NCBI GenBank assembly: GCA_903904765.1
Contig: CAIVEA010000676.1
Span: forward strand, 1-5,046
Direction: 5' to 3'
DNA: 5,046 nucleotides
From: an uncultured Chloroflexota bacterium
GTDB lineage: Bacteria; Chloroflexota; Anaerolineae; Aggregatilineales; Phototrophicaceae
Below, in pieces: positions 1 to 4,953 of the stretch. The notes under the pieces were generated by a model. That model was not told where the DNA came from. It searched no databases and worked only from the letters and a program-made list of their open reading frames with translations. Position numbers and translations under genes: made by a program. Each line of letters starts with the position of its first letter. Within the stretch, counting starts at the first letter, position 1.

Positions 1-1
1 A

Positions 2-379
2 CTGCATCAGGAAGCGCAGGTCACGATTGAAACCGTGCAGCAGGACAACCGTCCGCCGCGCAAGATTTACAGCCTGACCGACACAGGACGGGCAACACTG
101 CGGGAATGGGTCGTTTCCCTGCCCGAAATGCCGCAATTCCGCAACGATCTGCTGGTGCGCTTGCAGTGGGCAGATCAGGCCACACCGCAGGCGGTTAGCG
201 ACCTGCTGGCACGCTGCGAAGAAGAACTGGAGGCGTATATGGCGCTGCTGCGCGAAAAGATGCGCCGCCAGCAGCCTACGACTGCGCTGCGCGAACGTGT
301 GGCCGCGCAAGGGCTGGCGCATTACCAGCTTGATCTGGATTGGATTCGCGCTCTGCGGCAGGAACTCAAAAACGGTTGA
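2..379 (+). CDS. PadR-family transcriptional regulator, 5' part cut off by window edge
   Basis: This is the C-terminal 125 residues of a PadR-like winged-helix DNA-binding repressor. The reading frame is open from the first bases of the window, so the start and most of the recognition helix lie upstream; a GTG at 35 is in frame but is internal, not the true start. The first ~30 visible residues are the wing of the winged helix, including the family-typical stretch RPPRKIYSLTDTGR and the following LREWV. From about residue 45 to the end is a mostly helical, charged segment matching the C-terminal dimerisation domain of the virulence-activator (AphA/Vir_act_alpha_C) subgroup. The gene ends 22 bases before an alpha/beta hydrolase gene on the same strand, so the two are probably co-transcribed, and the regulator may control this operon in response to a small molecule. 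PadR family: well supported. Ligand and target: not readable here. Confidence 0.85.
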   Translation: MHQEAQVTIETVQQDNRPPRKIYSLTDTGRATLREWVVSLPEMPQFRNDLLVRLQWADQATPQAVSDLLARCEEELEAYMALLREKMRRQQPTTALRERVAAQGLAHYQLDLDWIRALRQELKNG

Positions 380-387
380 ATAACCGT

Positions 388-394
388 GAGGAGG
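388..394 (+). promoter_or_regulatory. Strong ribosome binding site of the alpha/beta hydrolase gene
   Basis: GAGGAGG lies 7 bases before the ATG at 402, close to the ideal Shine-Dalgarno sequence and spacing. It fixes the start of the hydrolase gene and shows that this gene is translated independently of the PadR gene ending at 379. Confidence 0.8.
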
Positions 395-401
395 ACACAT
401 C

Positions 402-1253
402 ATGAGTCTGTCACCGTCACCCCTGTATAAAACCCCTGCGGGCGAACAGGTTGTGCGGGCGATTTACGATCAGGCGCTGCAAAACTGGTCAGCACCCTAT
501 GACACGCGCTGCATTCCCACCCGGCACGGCGAAGCATTTGTGGTCGCCAGCGGGCAGGCAGACGCGCCGCCGCTGCTGCTGCTGCATGGCGCGGGCAGCA
601 ACTCTGCGATCTGGTCGGCAGATGCGGGCGACTACAGCCGCAACTACCGCCTGTATGCAGTAGATCTGCCGGGGGAGGCAGGCCGGAGCGCACCCAACCG
701 TCCCGCATGGGAAGGGTCGGCTTTCGCGGAATGGCTGGAGGATGTGCTGGACGGGCTGGGCGTTGAGCGCGTGACACTGGCGGGCATTTCGCAGGGGGCA
801 TGGACGGCGCTGAAATTCGCCGTCGCCCATCCTGAGCGCGTACACAGGCTCGTCCTGATGTCGCCGGGCGGGGTCGTTCCCGATCGCAAGTCGTTCTTGC
901 TCAAGGCTATTCCATTGATGATGCTGGGACAGTGGGGCATCAGCCGGATGGTGGATGCGTTGTTTGGCGATCAGCCCGTTCCCGACGGCGTGAAAGAGAT
1001 GGTGATTGATGTCACCCGCCACTACAAACCGCGTCTGGGCGTGCTACCGTTGTTCACAGATGACGAACTGCGCCGACTGACGATGCCGGTGTTGCTGCTG
1101 GGCGGCACGAAGGATGTGATGCGCGATCTGAACGCCATCGAAGCCCGTTTGCGCGGCCTGCTGCCCGACCTGACGATGAAGCTGATTGCGGGGGCGGGTC
1201 ATGCGCTGCTGAACACACGCGGCGATGTGCTGCATTTTCTCGCCCGCCCATAA
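402..1253 (+). CDS. Alpha/beta hydrolase fold protein (serine hydrolase/esterase-like)
   Basis: A 283-residue alpha/beta hydrolase, a normal length for the family. The oxyanion-hole motif LLLHGAGSN spans residues 60-68 and the nucleophile elbow GISQG places the catalytic serine at 130. The acid is probably Asp238 in the GGTKDVM turn after the strand PVLLLGG, and the catalytic histidine is His267 in GAGHALL. A helical cap segment (about residues 155-220) lies between the strands carrying the nucleophile and the acid. There is no signal peptide, so it should be cytosolic. The substrate cannot be named: esterases, C-C hydrolases, lactonases and haloperoxidase-like enzymes share this fold. The ATG at 402 is chosen because of its GAGGAGG site. 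It sits 22 bases after a PadR-type regulator, which suggests a regulator-plus-detoxifying-enzyme operon, though that role is inferred. A terminator follows at 1296. Confidence 0.9.
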   Translation: MSLSPSPLYKTPAGEQVVRAIYDQALQNWSAPYDTRCIPTRHGEAFVVASGQADAPPLLLLHGAGSNSAIWSADAGDYSRNYRLYAVDLPGEAGRSAPNRPAWEGSAFAEWLEDVLDGLGVERVTLAGISQGAWTALKFAVAHPERVHRLVLMSPGGVVPDRKSFLLKAIPLMMLGQWGISRMVDALFGDQPVPDGVKEMVIDVTRHYKPRLGVLPLFTDDELRRLTMPVLLLGGTKDVMRDLNAIEARLRGLLPDLTMKLIAGAGHALLNTRGDVLHFLARP

Positions 1254-1295
1254 TCCCACATTGCTCACAGGCTGTTGAGACAGGCGACCAGAATC

Positions 1296-1322
1296 AAAAT
1301 CCGGCATGATAGCCGGATTTTT
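1296..1322. terminator. Bidirectional intrinsic terminator between hydrolase gene and tRNA cluster
   Basis: A perfect 10-bp stem (1296-1305 AAAATCCGGC with 1312-1321 GCCGGATTTT) has a 6-base loop, ATGATA. On the plus strand it ends in a run of five T (1318-1322) and would end the PadR-hydrolase transcript. Read on the minus strand it ends in four T and lies 22 bases beyond the last tRNA, so it can also end the convergent tRNA transcript. Confidence 0.8.
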
Positions 1323-1343
1323 GAATACGAGGGTGTTGCAGTG

Positions 1344-1415
1344 TGGGCGCACTAGGATTCGAACCTAGAACCTAACAGTTATGAGCCGTCAGCTCTGCCG
1401 TTGAGCTATGCGCCC
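1344..1415 (-). tRNA. tRNA-Met (anticodon CAT), elongator type
   Basis: A full 72-nt cloverleaf on the minus strand: acceptor GGGCGCA/TGCGCCC (7 bp), D-stem GCTC/GAGC, anticodon loop CTCATAA giving anticodon CAT, T-stem CTAGG/CCTAG with loop TTCGAAT, and discriminator A. The G1-C72 pair and the lack of the three consecutive G-C pairs in the anticodon stem rule out initiator tRNA. The anticodon stem (GACGG/CTGTT) holds two G-U pairs. CCA is not encoded. A CAT anticodon could also belong to the lysidine-modified tRNA-Ile for AUA codons, and sequence alone leaves that open. It is the last gene of the three-tRNA cluster. Confidence 0.9.
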
Positions 1416-1432
1416 GGTTGTGTAAGAAAAAT

Positions 1433-1503
1433 AGCGGGCATCGGGATTCGAACCCGAGATAAGACCTTGGAAGGGTCGTGTGTTACCACTACACTATGCC
1501 CGC
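1433..1503 (-). tRNA. tRNA-Gly (anticodon TCC)
   Basis: A 71-nt cloverleaf on the minus strand: acceptor GCGGGCA/TGCCCGC, D-stem GTGT/ACAC with loop AGTGGTA, anticodon loop CTTCCAA with anticodon TCC reading GGA (and GGG), T-stem TCGGG/CCCGA with loop TTCGAAT, and discriminator T, which is usual for bacterial tRNA-Gly. The outermost pair of the anticodon stem (27-43) is a C-T mismatch; the other four pairs are canonical. CCA is not encoded. It is 17 bases upstream of tRNA-Met and 13 bases downstream of tRNA-Pro in the direction of transcription. Confidence 0.95.
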
Positions 1504-1516
1504 ACGTTGCTGCTAG

Positions 1517-1590
1517 TCGGGGCGACGGGATTCGAACCCATGGCCTCTTGTACCCAAAACAAGCGCGCTACCAGACTGCGCCACGCCCCG
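1517..1590 (-). tRNA. tRNA-Pro (anticodon TGG)
   Basis: A 74-nt cloverleaf on the minus strand: acceptor CGGGGCG/CGCCCCG, with the C1-G72 pair usual in bacterial tRNA-Pro; D-stem GCGC/GCGC with loop AGTCTGGTA; anticodon stem CTTGT/ACAAG with loop TTTGGGT giving anticodon TGG; T-stem ATGGG/CCCGT with one G-U pair; discriminator A. CCA is not encoded. It is the first gene of the cluster and begins about 5 bases after the predicted transcription start. Confidence 0.95.
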
Positions 1591-1601
1591 AACGCACCTT
1601 T

Positions 1602-1630
1602 ATTCTACACACAGTTTGCGTCAGCGTCTA
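1602..1630 (-). promoter_or_regulatory. Predicted sigma70-type promoter of the tRNA cluster
   Basis: On the minus strand a -35-like TAGACG (1625-1630) and a -10 TAGAAT (1602-1607) are 17 bases apart. The -10 box ends 11 bases before the 5' end of tRNA-Pro, leaving a leader of only about 5 bases, as expected for a tRNA operon. The -35 box matches only 4 of 6 consensus positions, so this is supported by placement as much as by sequence. Confidence 0.5.
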
Positions 1631-1644
1631 GTCATGGCTAAACA

Positions 1645-1675
1645 GCAACCCTCACCCCCTAAAGATACGGGTTGC
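1645..1675. repeat. Inverted repeat GCAACCC-17-GGGTTGC between divergent promoters
   Basis: Perfect 7-base arms at 1645-1651 and 1669-1675 are separated by 17 bases. The right arm overlaps the -35 box (1672-1677) of the SHOCT-gene promoter, and the element sits between that promoter and the divergent tRNA promoter. Arm centres about 24 bases apart would put both half-sites near the same DNA face for a bound regulator. It could be an operator; a chance repeat of this size is also possible. Confidence 0.35.
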
Positions 1676-1700
1676 ACCCATTTCATATTCTTTCTATAGT
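1672..1700 (+). promoter_or_regulatory. Predicted strong sigma70-type promoter of the SHOCT-domain gene
   Basis: TTGCAC (-35, 1672-1677) and TATAGT (-10, 1695-1700) are separated by exactly 17 bases; each matches 4-5 of 6 consensus positions. Transcription would begin near 1707. That gives a leader of about 30 bases to the ATG at 1737 but only about 15 to the ATG at 1722, which favours the later start. Confidence 0.65.
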
Positions 1701-1736
1701 CAACTTGTCTACTTCGTATGGATGGGGAATGCAATC

Positions 1737-2393
1737 ATGGGACGCTTGTTGATGTTTTTGGGAGTGATCGCGCTGGTGGTGGGCATTGGTGGGAATGTGT
1801 TGCGCGGCATGGGTTCGCTTCAGAATATCATGCCGAATGTGGGGGCGATGCTCCCGAATGCCGCCGACCTGTGCAAAACGGGCGAAACGCTGGAACAGGA
1901 CACCAGCGGCGTTTCGCAATACAAGCCCGGTCAGGGGTATGTGCAGGGCGTTCGCCTGTTCTGCGTGGATTCGGGGGGCAACCGCCGCGAAGTGACCGGA
2001 GACTATGCCAACAACATGATGGGGCAGATTTCCGGCATCTTCGGGAATATCTTCGGCGCGATCGGCTCTAGCTTCATGTGGACGGGGCTGACGATGGGCG
2101 GCGTGGCGCTGCTGGTGATTGGCGCGATTATCAACGGGCGGGGACGGCGGCAACCGCAAATCGTGCTGGGCGGCATGAACGCGGGGGATGTGATCCGCGT
2201 GGGCAACCAGACGATACAGGTATCACCGGACTCGAAGCAGGTGGCGCAGATGAAAACACAGGCCGGGCAGACCGGCACGGACGCGCTCACGGTACGGTTG
2301 AAGCAGTTGGAACAGGCGCGGCAGGCGGGGTTGATCTCGCAGGAGGAATATGACCGCGTGCGGCAACAAATCCTCGACTCGATGAAGGGCTAA
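1737..2393 (+). CDS. Two-TM membrane protein with C-terminal SHOCT domain
   Basis: A 218-residue protein counted from the ATG at 1737. Hydrophobic segments lie at about residues 3-20 and 113-133. The segment between them carries two cysteines (Cys46 and Cys76) that could form a disulfide, and it is probably outside the cytoplasm. After the second segment come GRGRR, a short beta-rich linker, and a C-terminal helix-turn-helix (about 184-216, LTVRLKQLEQARQAGLISQE...) that is a clear SHOCT domain: leucine-rich helix, GLIS-x-EEY turn, second helix. SHOCT domains are short helical modules found at the ends of many membrane proteins and are thought to mediate oligomerisation; the protein's own role is unknown. 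An in-frame ATG at 1722 would add five residues (MGNAI), but it lacks a ribosome site, while GGATGGGGA (1720-1728) precedes 1737. It is a single-gene unit with its own promoter. Confidence 0.8.
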   Translation: MGRLLMFLGVIALVVGIGGNVLRGMGSLQNIMPNVGAMLPNAADLCKTGETLEQDTSGVSQYKPGQGYVQGVRLFCVDSGGNRREVTGDYANNMMGQISGIFGNIFGAIGSSFMWTGLTMGGVALLVIGAIINGRGRRQPQIVLGGMNAGDVIRVGNQTIQVSPDSKQVAQMKTQAGQTGTDALTVRLKQLEQARQAGLISQEEYDRVRQQILDSMKG

Positions 2394-2403
2394 CTATCCC
2401 CAT

Positions 2404-2481
2404 TGATTTTGGGCGGCGGGATAACAGCATTCAATTGGAGGAGCAGATCGGGGATGTCGGTCTGCACCACCGCCCAAATCA
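2404..2481. repeat. 78-base region with long inverted arms and an inner hairpin
   Basis: The left arm TGATTTTGGGCGG (2404-2416) and right arm CCGCCCAAATCA (2470-2481) are inverted copies differing by one T. They enclose a second stem, 2444-2450 with 2458-2464, of 7 pairs including one G-U, with a 7-base loop. The region fills the gap between the convergent SHOCT and nucleotidyltransferase genes. No T-run follows either arm, so it is not a classical intrinsic terminator. It may be a 3'-end structure for either transcript or the remnant of a small mobile repeat. Confidence 0.5.
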
Positions 2482-2484
2482 CGT

Positions 2485-2829
2485 TCAAGCGTCTGCGTGT
2501 GCATCGGCATAAATCACCTGCCGACTGTTGAGGATGATCTCGCGCCGGATGTAGTTCAAGCTCTCCTCAATCGTCTGACGATCAATCAAATCCACCGGAC
2601 GGCCAAACAGCGCCTCCAGTTCATCGCCCATTTGAATCAGGTCGCGCAGCGAATAGTCCACATCGTCACGGAACTGCACCAGCACATCTACATCACTTTG
2701 CGGCTTGAAATCTTCGCGCAGCACCGACCCAAACAGCGCAAATTCCACAATGCCCCATTGCTGGCAAAAGGCGCGAATGGCCTCTAGCGGAAGGGGGATG
2801 TGGATTGAATCGGGGATATGCAGCGCCAT
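2485..2829 (-). CDS. MNT-type minimal nucleotidyltransferase (MntA-like), no adjacent HEPN partner
   Basis: A 114-residue protein of the minimal polymerase-beta nucleotidyltransferase family. The motif LFGSVLREDFKPQSDVDVLV (about 32-51) is diagnostic. Gly34-Ser35 bind the triphosphate, Asp46 and Asp48 are metal ligands, and Asp80 in PVDLID is the probable third carboxylate, so the active site looks intact. In the HEPN-MNT (HepT/MntA) toxin-antitoxin systems such a protein inactivates the toxin by transferring nucleotides to it. Here neither neighbour is a HEPN protein, so the function is open. Start: AGGTGG (2835-2840) stands 5 bases before the ATG at 2829; an in-frame GTG at 2838 overlaps that site and is less likely. 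The DUF4399-like gene lies 37 bases upstream on the same strand, so the two may share a transcript. Family call strong; toxin-antitoxin role not supported by context. Confidence 0.85.
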   Translation of the reverse strand: MALHIPDSIHIPLPLEAIRAFCQQWGIVEFALFGSVLREDFKPQSDVDVLVQFRDDVDYSLRDLIQMGDELEALFGRPVDLIDRQTIEESLNYIRREIILNSRQVIYADAHADA

Positions 2830-2866
2830 GATGACCACCTCGCATCATCTCTATTCAGATTCAACT

Positions 2867-3466
2867 CTAATCGCCCTTTGGCGGACGCACAATCGCTTTC
2901 CGCTTGCCCAAGCGTGCGCCCATCCACCAGCCGCCGAAGGCCGCCGCCAGCGCCCCCACGACCAGCAGCGCGATCTGTCCTGCGCCCAACGTGGGTTCAG
3001 CCTGCACAACGGCAGCTTCACGGGCGACGGGGAGCGTGGGCGCAGCACCGGGGGCAGCCGCCTGCACCGTCAGCCGTAGACCTGCCGGCGTGCCGATGTC
3101 GGCGTGGTCGGTGTTGCCCAGTGATGCACAAATGACATACTCGCCCGGTTTGAGGTCAATGATCGCGTCCGGCTGATACACCATGCCCTGAAGCTGACCA
3201 TTCACCCACAAATGCCAGTGCCGCCCCTCGGCGGGGATGTCGAAATGGGTCGTTTCGATGGTGAGCAGCACCGCCGTCCCGATCACCTGCGGCGTAGTGG
3301 GCGCTACGAAGCGCAATGTGGGCGCATCTGCTCCGGTGGGCTGCGGGCGGTCAGCCGGCAGCAGGCGCAGGCACTCGTCCAGCAGCGCGGCATCCTGCGC
3401 CGCCAACGGCAGCACCCCCGCGATCATCCACAGCGCCGCCAGCAGCAGCCAACCTGACCGGAACAT
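2867..3466 (-). CDS. Exported, membrane-anchored protein with DUF4399-like domain
   Basis: A 199-residue protein from the ATG at 3466. A signal peptide covers residues 1-23 (basic MFR start, hydrophobic core, cleavage after LAA before QD). A folded outer domain spans about 50-137. A linker rich in Ala, Pro and Val follows, then a transmembrane helix at about 162-183 and the basic stop-transfer tail RLGKRKAIVRPPKGD, giving a type I topology. The outer domain has the layout of DUF4399: a GRHWHLWVNG segment (compare GHHHLLID in the family), then LKPGEYVI, then LGNTDHADIGTPAGLRLTV. Four histidines (74, 83, 85, 121) and a cysteine pair (32 and 113) stand out; metal binding is possible but only inferred. 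GAGGG 5 bases before 3466 favours that start; an in-frame ATG at 3478 would add four residues. It is probably the first gene of a two-gene minus-strand unit with the nucleotidyltransferase. Confidence 0.75.
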   Translation of the reverse strand: MFRSGWLLLAALWMIAGVLPLAAQDAALLDECLRLLPADRPQPTGADAPTLRFVAPTTPQVIGTAVLLTIETTHFDIPAEGRHWHLWVNGQLQGMVYQPDAIIDLKPGEYVICASLGNTDHADIGTPAGLRLTVQAAAPGAAPTLPVAREAAVVQAEPTLGAGQIALLVVGALAAAFGGWWMGARLGKRKAIVRPPKGD

Positions 3467-3543
3467 AGACACCCTCATTTCCTATCGCTTGTCTACCGCA
3501 ATACTACCCTGTTCACATCGGTCAGGATAGACTGATCCGGCGC

Positions 3544-3572
3544 TTGACATGCCCCGTATGCGGCGTTAAAAC
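3544..3572 (+). promoter_or_regulatory. Predicted sigma70-type promoter of apgM
   Basis: A perfect TTGACA -35 box (3544-3549), a 17-base spacer and TAAAAC as the -10 box (3567-3572, 4 of 6 consensus positions). Transcription would start near 3579, leaving a leader of about 35 bases. A short dyad, GGTCAG-6-CTGATC (3520-3537, one wobble), lies just upstream, and a 5-bp hairpin (ATTCG/CGAAT, 3583-3596) lies in the leader before the ribosome site; neither is strong enough to call an operator. Confidence 0.65.
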
Positions 3573-3597
3573 GATAGCGCAGATTCGATCACGAATG

Positions 3598-3604
3598 AGA
3601 GGGG
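3598..3604 (+). promoter_or_regulatory. Ribosome binding site of apgM
   Basis: AGAGGGG ends 10 bases before the ATG at 3615. No other in-frame start with a comparable site is seen upstream, so this decides the start of apgM. Confidence 0.65.
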
Positions 3605-3614
3605 TATAACCCAA

Positions 3615-4829
3615 ATGGCGAACTTTGATCTCATCAGCCGTCTAGCGCACGACAGCGGCGGCAAAATCATTATGCTGGTGATGGATGGGCTGGGCGGTCT
3701 GCCGCGTCCTTCCGATGGGCTGACCGAACTGGAAGCTGCCCGCACCCCCAACATGGACGCGCTGGCGAAGGCTGGCAGCTGCGGTTTGAGCATTCCGGTG
3801 GCACGCGGCATCGCCCCCGGCAGCGGCCCGGCGCATCTCGGCCTGTTCGGGTATGACCCGCTGCACTACGAAATCGGGCGCGGCGTGCTGGAAGCCACCG
3901 GCATCGGCATCGAAGTCAAGCCGGGTGATGTGGCGATTCGCGGTAACTTCTGCACGGTGGATGGCAACGGCCTGATTACTGACCGCCGCGCCGGACGCAT
4001 CCCCACCGAAGAAGGCGCGAAGCGCGTCGAACTGCTCAAGAAGATCACCATCCCCGGCGTGGACATCACCGTTGAAGCGGTGCAGGACTACCGTTTTGCG
4101 GTGCTGCTGCGCGGCGCAGGGCTGAACGGCGCGATTGCCGACACCGATCCGCAGGTGACGGGCGCAAAGACGCTGCCCGCCCGCGCTCTGAAGCCGGAAG
4201 CCGAATACACCGCCAAACTGGTCAATCAGTGGTTGGAAGAAGCGGCAAAAGTGCTGAAGGGGCAAGAACCCGCTAACATGGTCACGCTGCGCGGCTTTGC
4301 GATGGAGCCGGGGCTGCCCAAGTATTCCGAGGTGTACAAACTGAAGGCCGCCGCCGTCGCCGTGTACCCGATGTACAAGGGTGTGGCGCGGCTGGTGGGC
4401 ATGGATATCATCGAAACCGACAGCCACGACCACCCCGCCGATGAATTCAAGCGCGTAGCTTCCATCTGGAATGACTACGATTTCGTATTCTGCCACATCA
4501 AGTACACCGACAGCCGGGGCGAAGATGGCAACTTCGACGCGAAAGTGGCGGTCATCGAAGAAGTGGACGCGGCGCTGCCCATCCTGACGGCGCTCAACCC
4601 CGCCGTCCTCATCATCACGGGCGACCACTCCACCCCCGCCACCTACAAAGCGCATAGCTGGCATCCCGTCCCCACGTTGCTACACGCGCCGGGAACGCAC
4701 ATGCCGGATCGGGCGCAATCCTTCGGCGAACGCGAGTGCATGACGGGCGCGCTGGGGCAGTTCCCCGCCGCCGACCTGATGCCGCTGGCGCTGGCACACG
4801 CCAACCGCCTCGCCAAGTACGGCGCGTAA
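3615..4829 (+). CDS. apgM: 2,3-bisphosphoglycerate-independent phosphoglycerate mutase, archaeal type (ApgM)
   Basis: A 404-residue enzyme, full length for ApgM, interconverting 3-phosphoglycerate and 2-phosphoglycerate in glycolysis and gluconeogenesis in the cytosol. It belongs to the alkaline-phosphatase-like metalloenzyme superfamily. Visible landmarks are the N-terminal metal site MDGLGG with Asp24; TPNMDALA (44-51); the phosphoserine loop APGSGPAHLGLFGYDP with Ser70; and EATGIGIE (93-100) next to the substrate site. The central insert domain (about 110-240) holds NFCTVDGNGLITDRRAGR. The C-terminal metal ligands sit in FCHIKYTDSRGEDGNFDAK (around His294, Asp299) and TGDHSTP (Asp337, His338), followed by HSWHPVP (347-353). 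All expected catalytic residues appear present. The loop SRGEDG carries Glu where many archaeal members have His, a variant I believe is usual in bacterial ApgM. The gene stands alone between its promoter and a strong terminator. Confidence 0.95.
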   Translation: MANFDLISRLAHDSGGKIIMLVMDGLGGLPRPSDGLTELEAARTPNMDALAKAGSCGLSIPVARGIAPGSGPAHLGLFGYDPLHYEIGRGVLEATGIGIEVKPGDVAIRGNFCTVDGNGLITDRRAGRIPTEEGAKRVELLKKITIPGVDITVEAVQDYRFAVLLRGAGLNGAIADTDPQVTGAKTLPARALKPEAEYTAKLVNQWLEEAAKVLKGQEPANMVTLRGFAMEPGLPKYSEVYKLKAAAVAVYPMYKGVARLVGMDIIETDSHDHPADEFKRVASIWNDYDFVFCHIKYTDSRGEDGNFDAKVAVIEEVDAALPILTALNPAVLIITGDHSTPATYKAHSWHPVPTLLHAPGTHMPDRAQSFGERECMTGALGQFPAADLMPLALAHANRLAKYGA

Positions 4830-4844
4830 GCCTGACCGCACAAC

Positions 4845-4874
4845 AAAAACAGGGGACTCACATCCCCTGTTTTT
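4845..4874 (+). terminator. Intrinsic terminator after apgM
   Basis: A perfect 12-bp stem, AAAAACAGGGGA (4845-4856) with TCCCCTGTTTTT (4863-4874), has the 6-base loop CTCACA and a T-rich tail (TTTTTATTT). It starts 15 bases after the apgM stop codon. The A-run on its left side means it could also stop transcription coming from the right on the minus strand. Confidence 0.92.
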
Positions 4875-4953
4875 ATTTCCTATCGAATGATTGAGCATCC
4901 CTCGTTTCCTCCCCTTTCTCCATGTATGGGCTGAGGGGGCGACACTAAAAAAA

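Noticed and set aside
489..1022. 177-codon minus-strand open frame opposite the hydrolase gene
   Set aside because: Shadow of the hydrolase reading frame; no ribosome site or recognisable domain.
1401..1631. 76-codon plus-strand frame across the tRNA region
   Set aside because: It runs antisense through tRNA-Gly and tRNA-Pro; its FxPRDGIRTHG-like peptides are the usual spurious translation of tRNA genes.
1683..2159. 158-codon minus-strand frame opposite the SHOCT gene
   Set aside because: His/Arg/Pro-rich antisense shadow; the plus strand has promoter, membrane segments and a recognisable domain.
2395..2423. TATCCC/GGGATA hairpin just after the SHOCT stop codon as a terminator
   Set aside because: Only 6 bp with a 17-base loop and no T-run; it would also compete with the longer arms at 2404-2481.
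2485..3466. Reading the nucleotidyltransferase and its upstream neighbour as a HEPN-MNT toxin-antitoxin pair
   Set aside because: The neighbour has a signal peptide, a beta-rich outer domain and a membrane anchor, not a helical HEPN fold with an R-x4-6-H motif.
3501..3529. Possible minus-strand promoter with TAGTAT as -10 for the DUF4399-like gene
   Set aside because: No acceptable -35 box at 16-18 bases; the match is no better than chance.
3642..4664. 340-codon open frame on the minus strand opposite apgM
   Set aside because: It is antisense to a fully convincing enzyme, has a low-complexity His/Gly/Val-rich composition, and arises from the strong third-position GC bias of apgM.
4911..4938. 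Imperfect hairpin CCCCTTTCTCC...GGGCTGAGGGG in the gap after apgM
   Set aside because: Two internal mismatches and a wobble, no T-tract on either side; a strong terminator already exists at 4845-4874.
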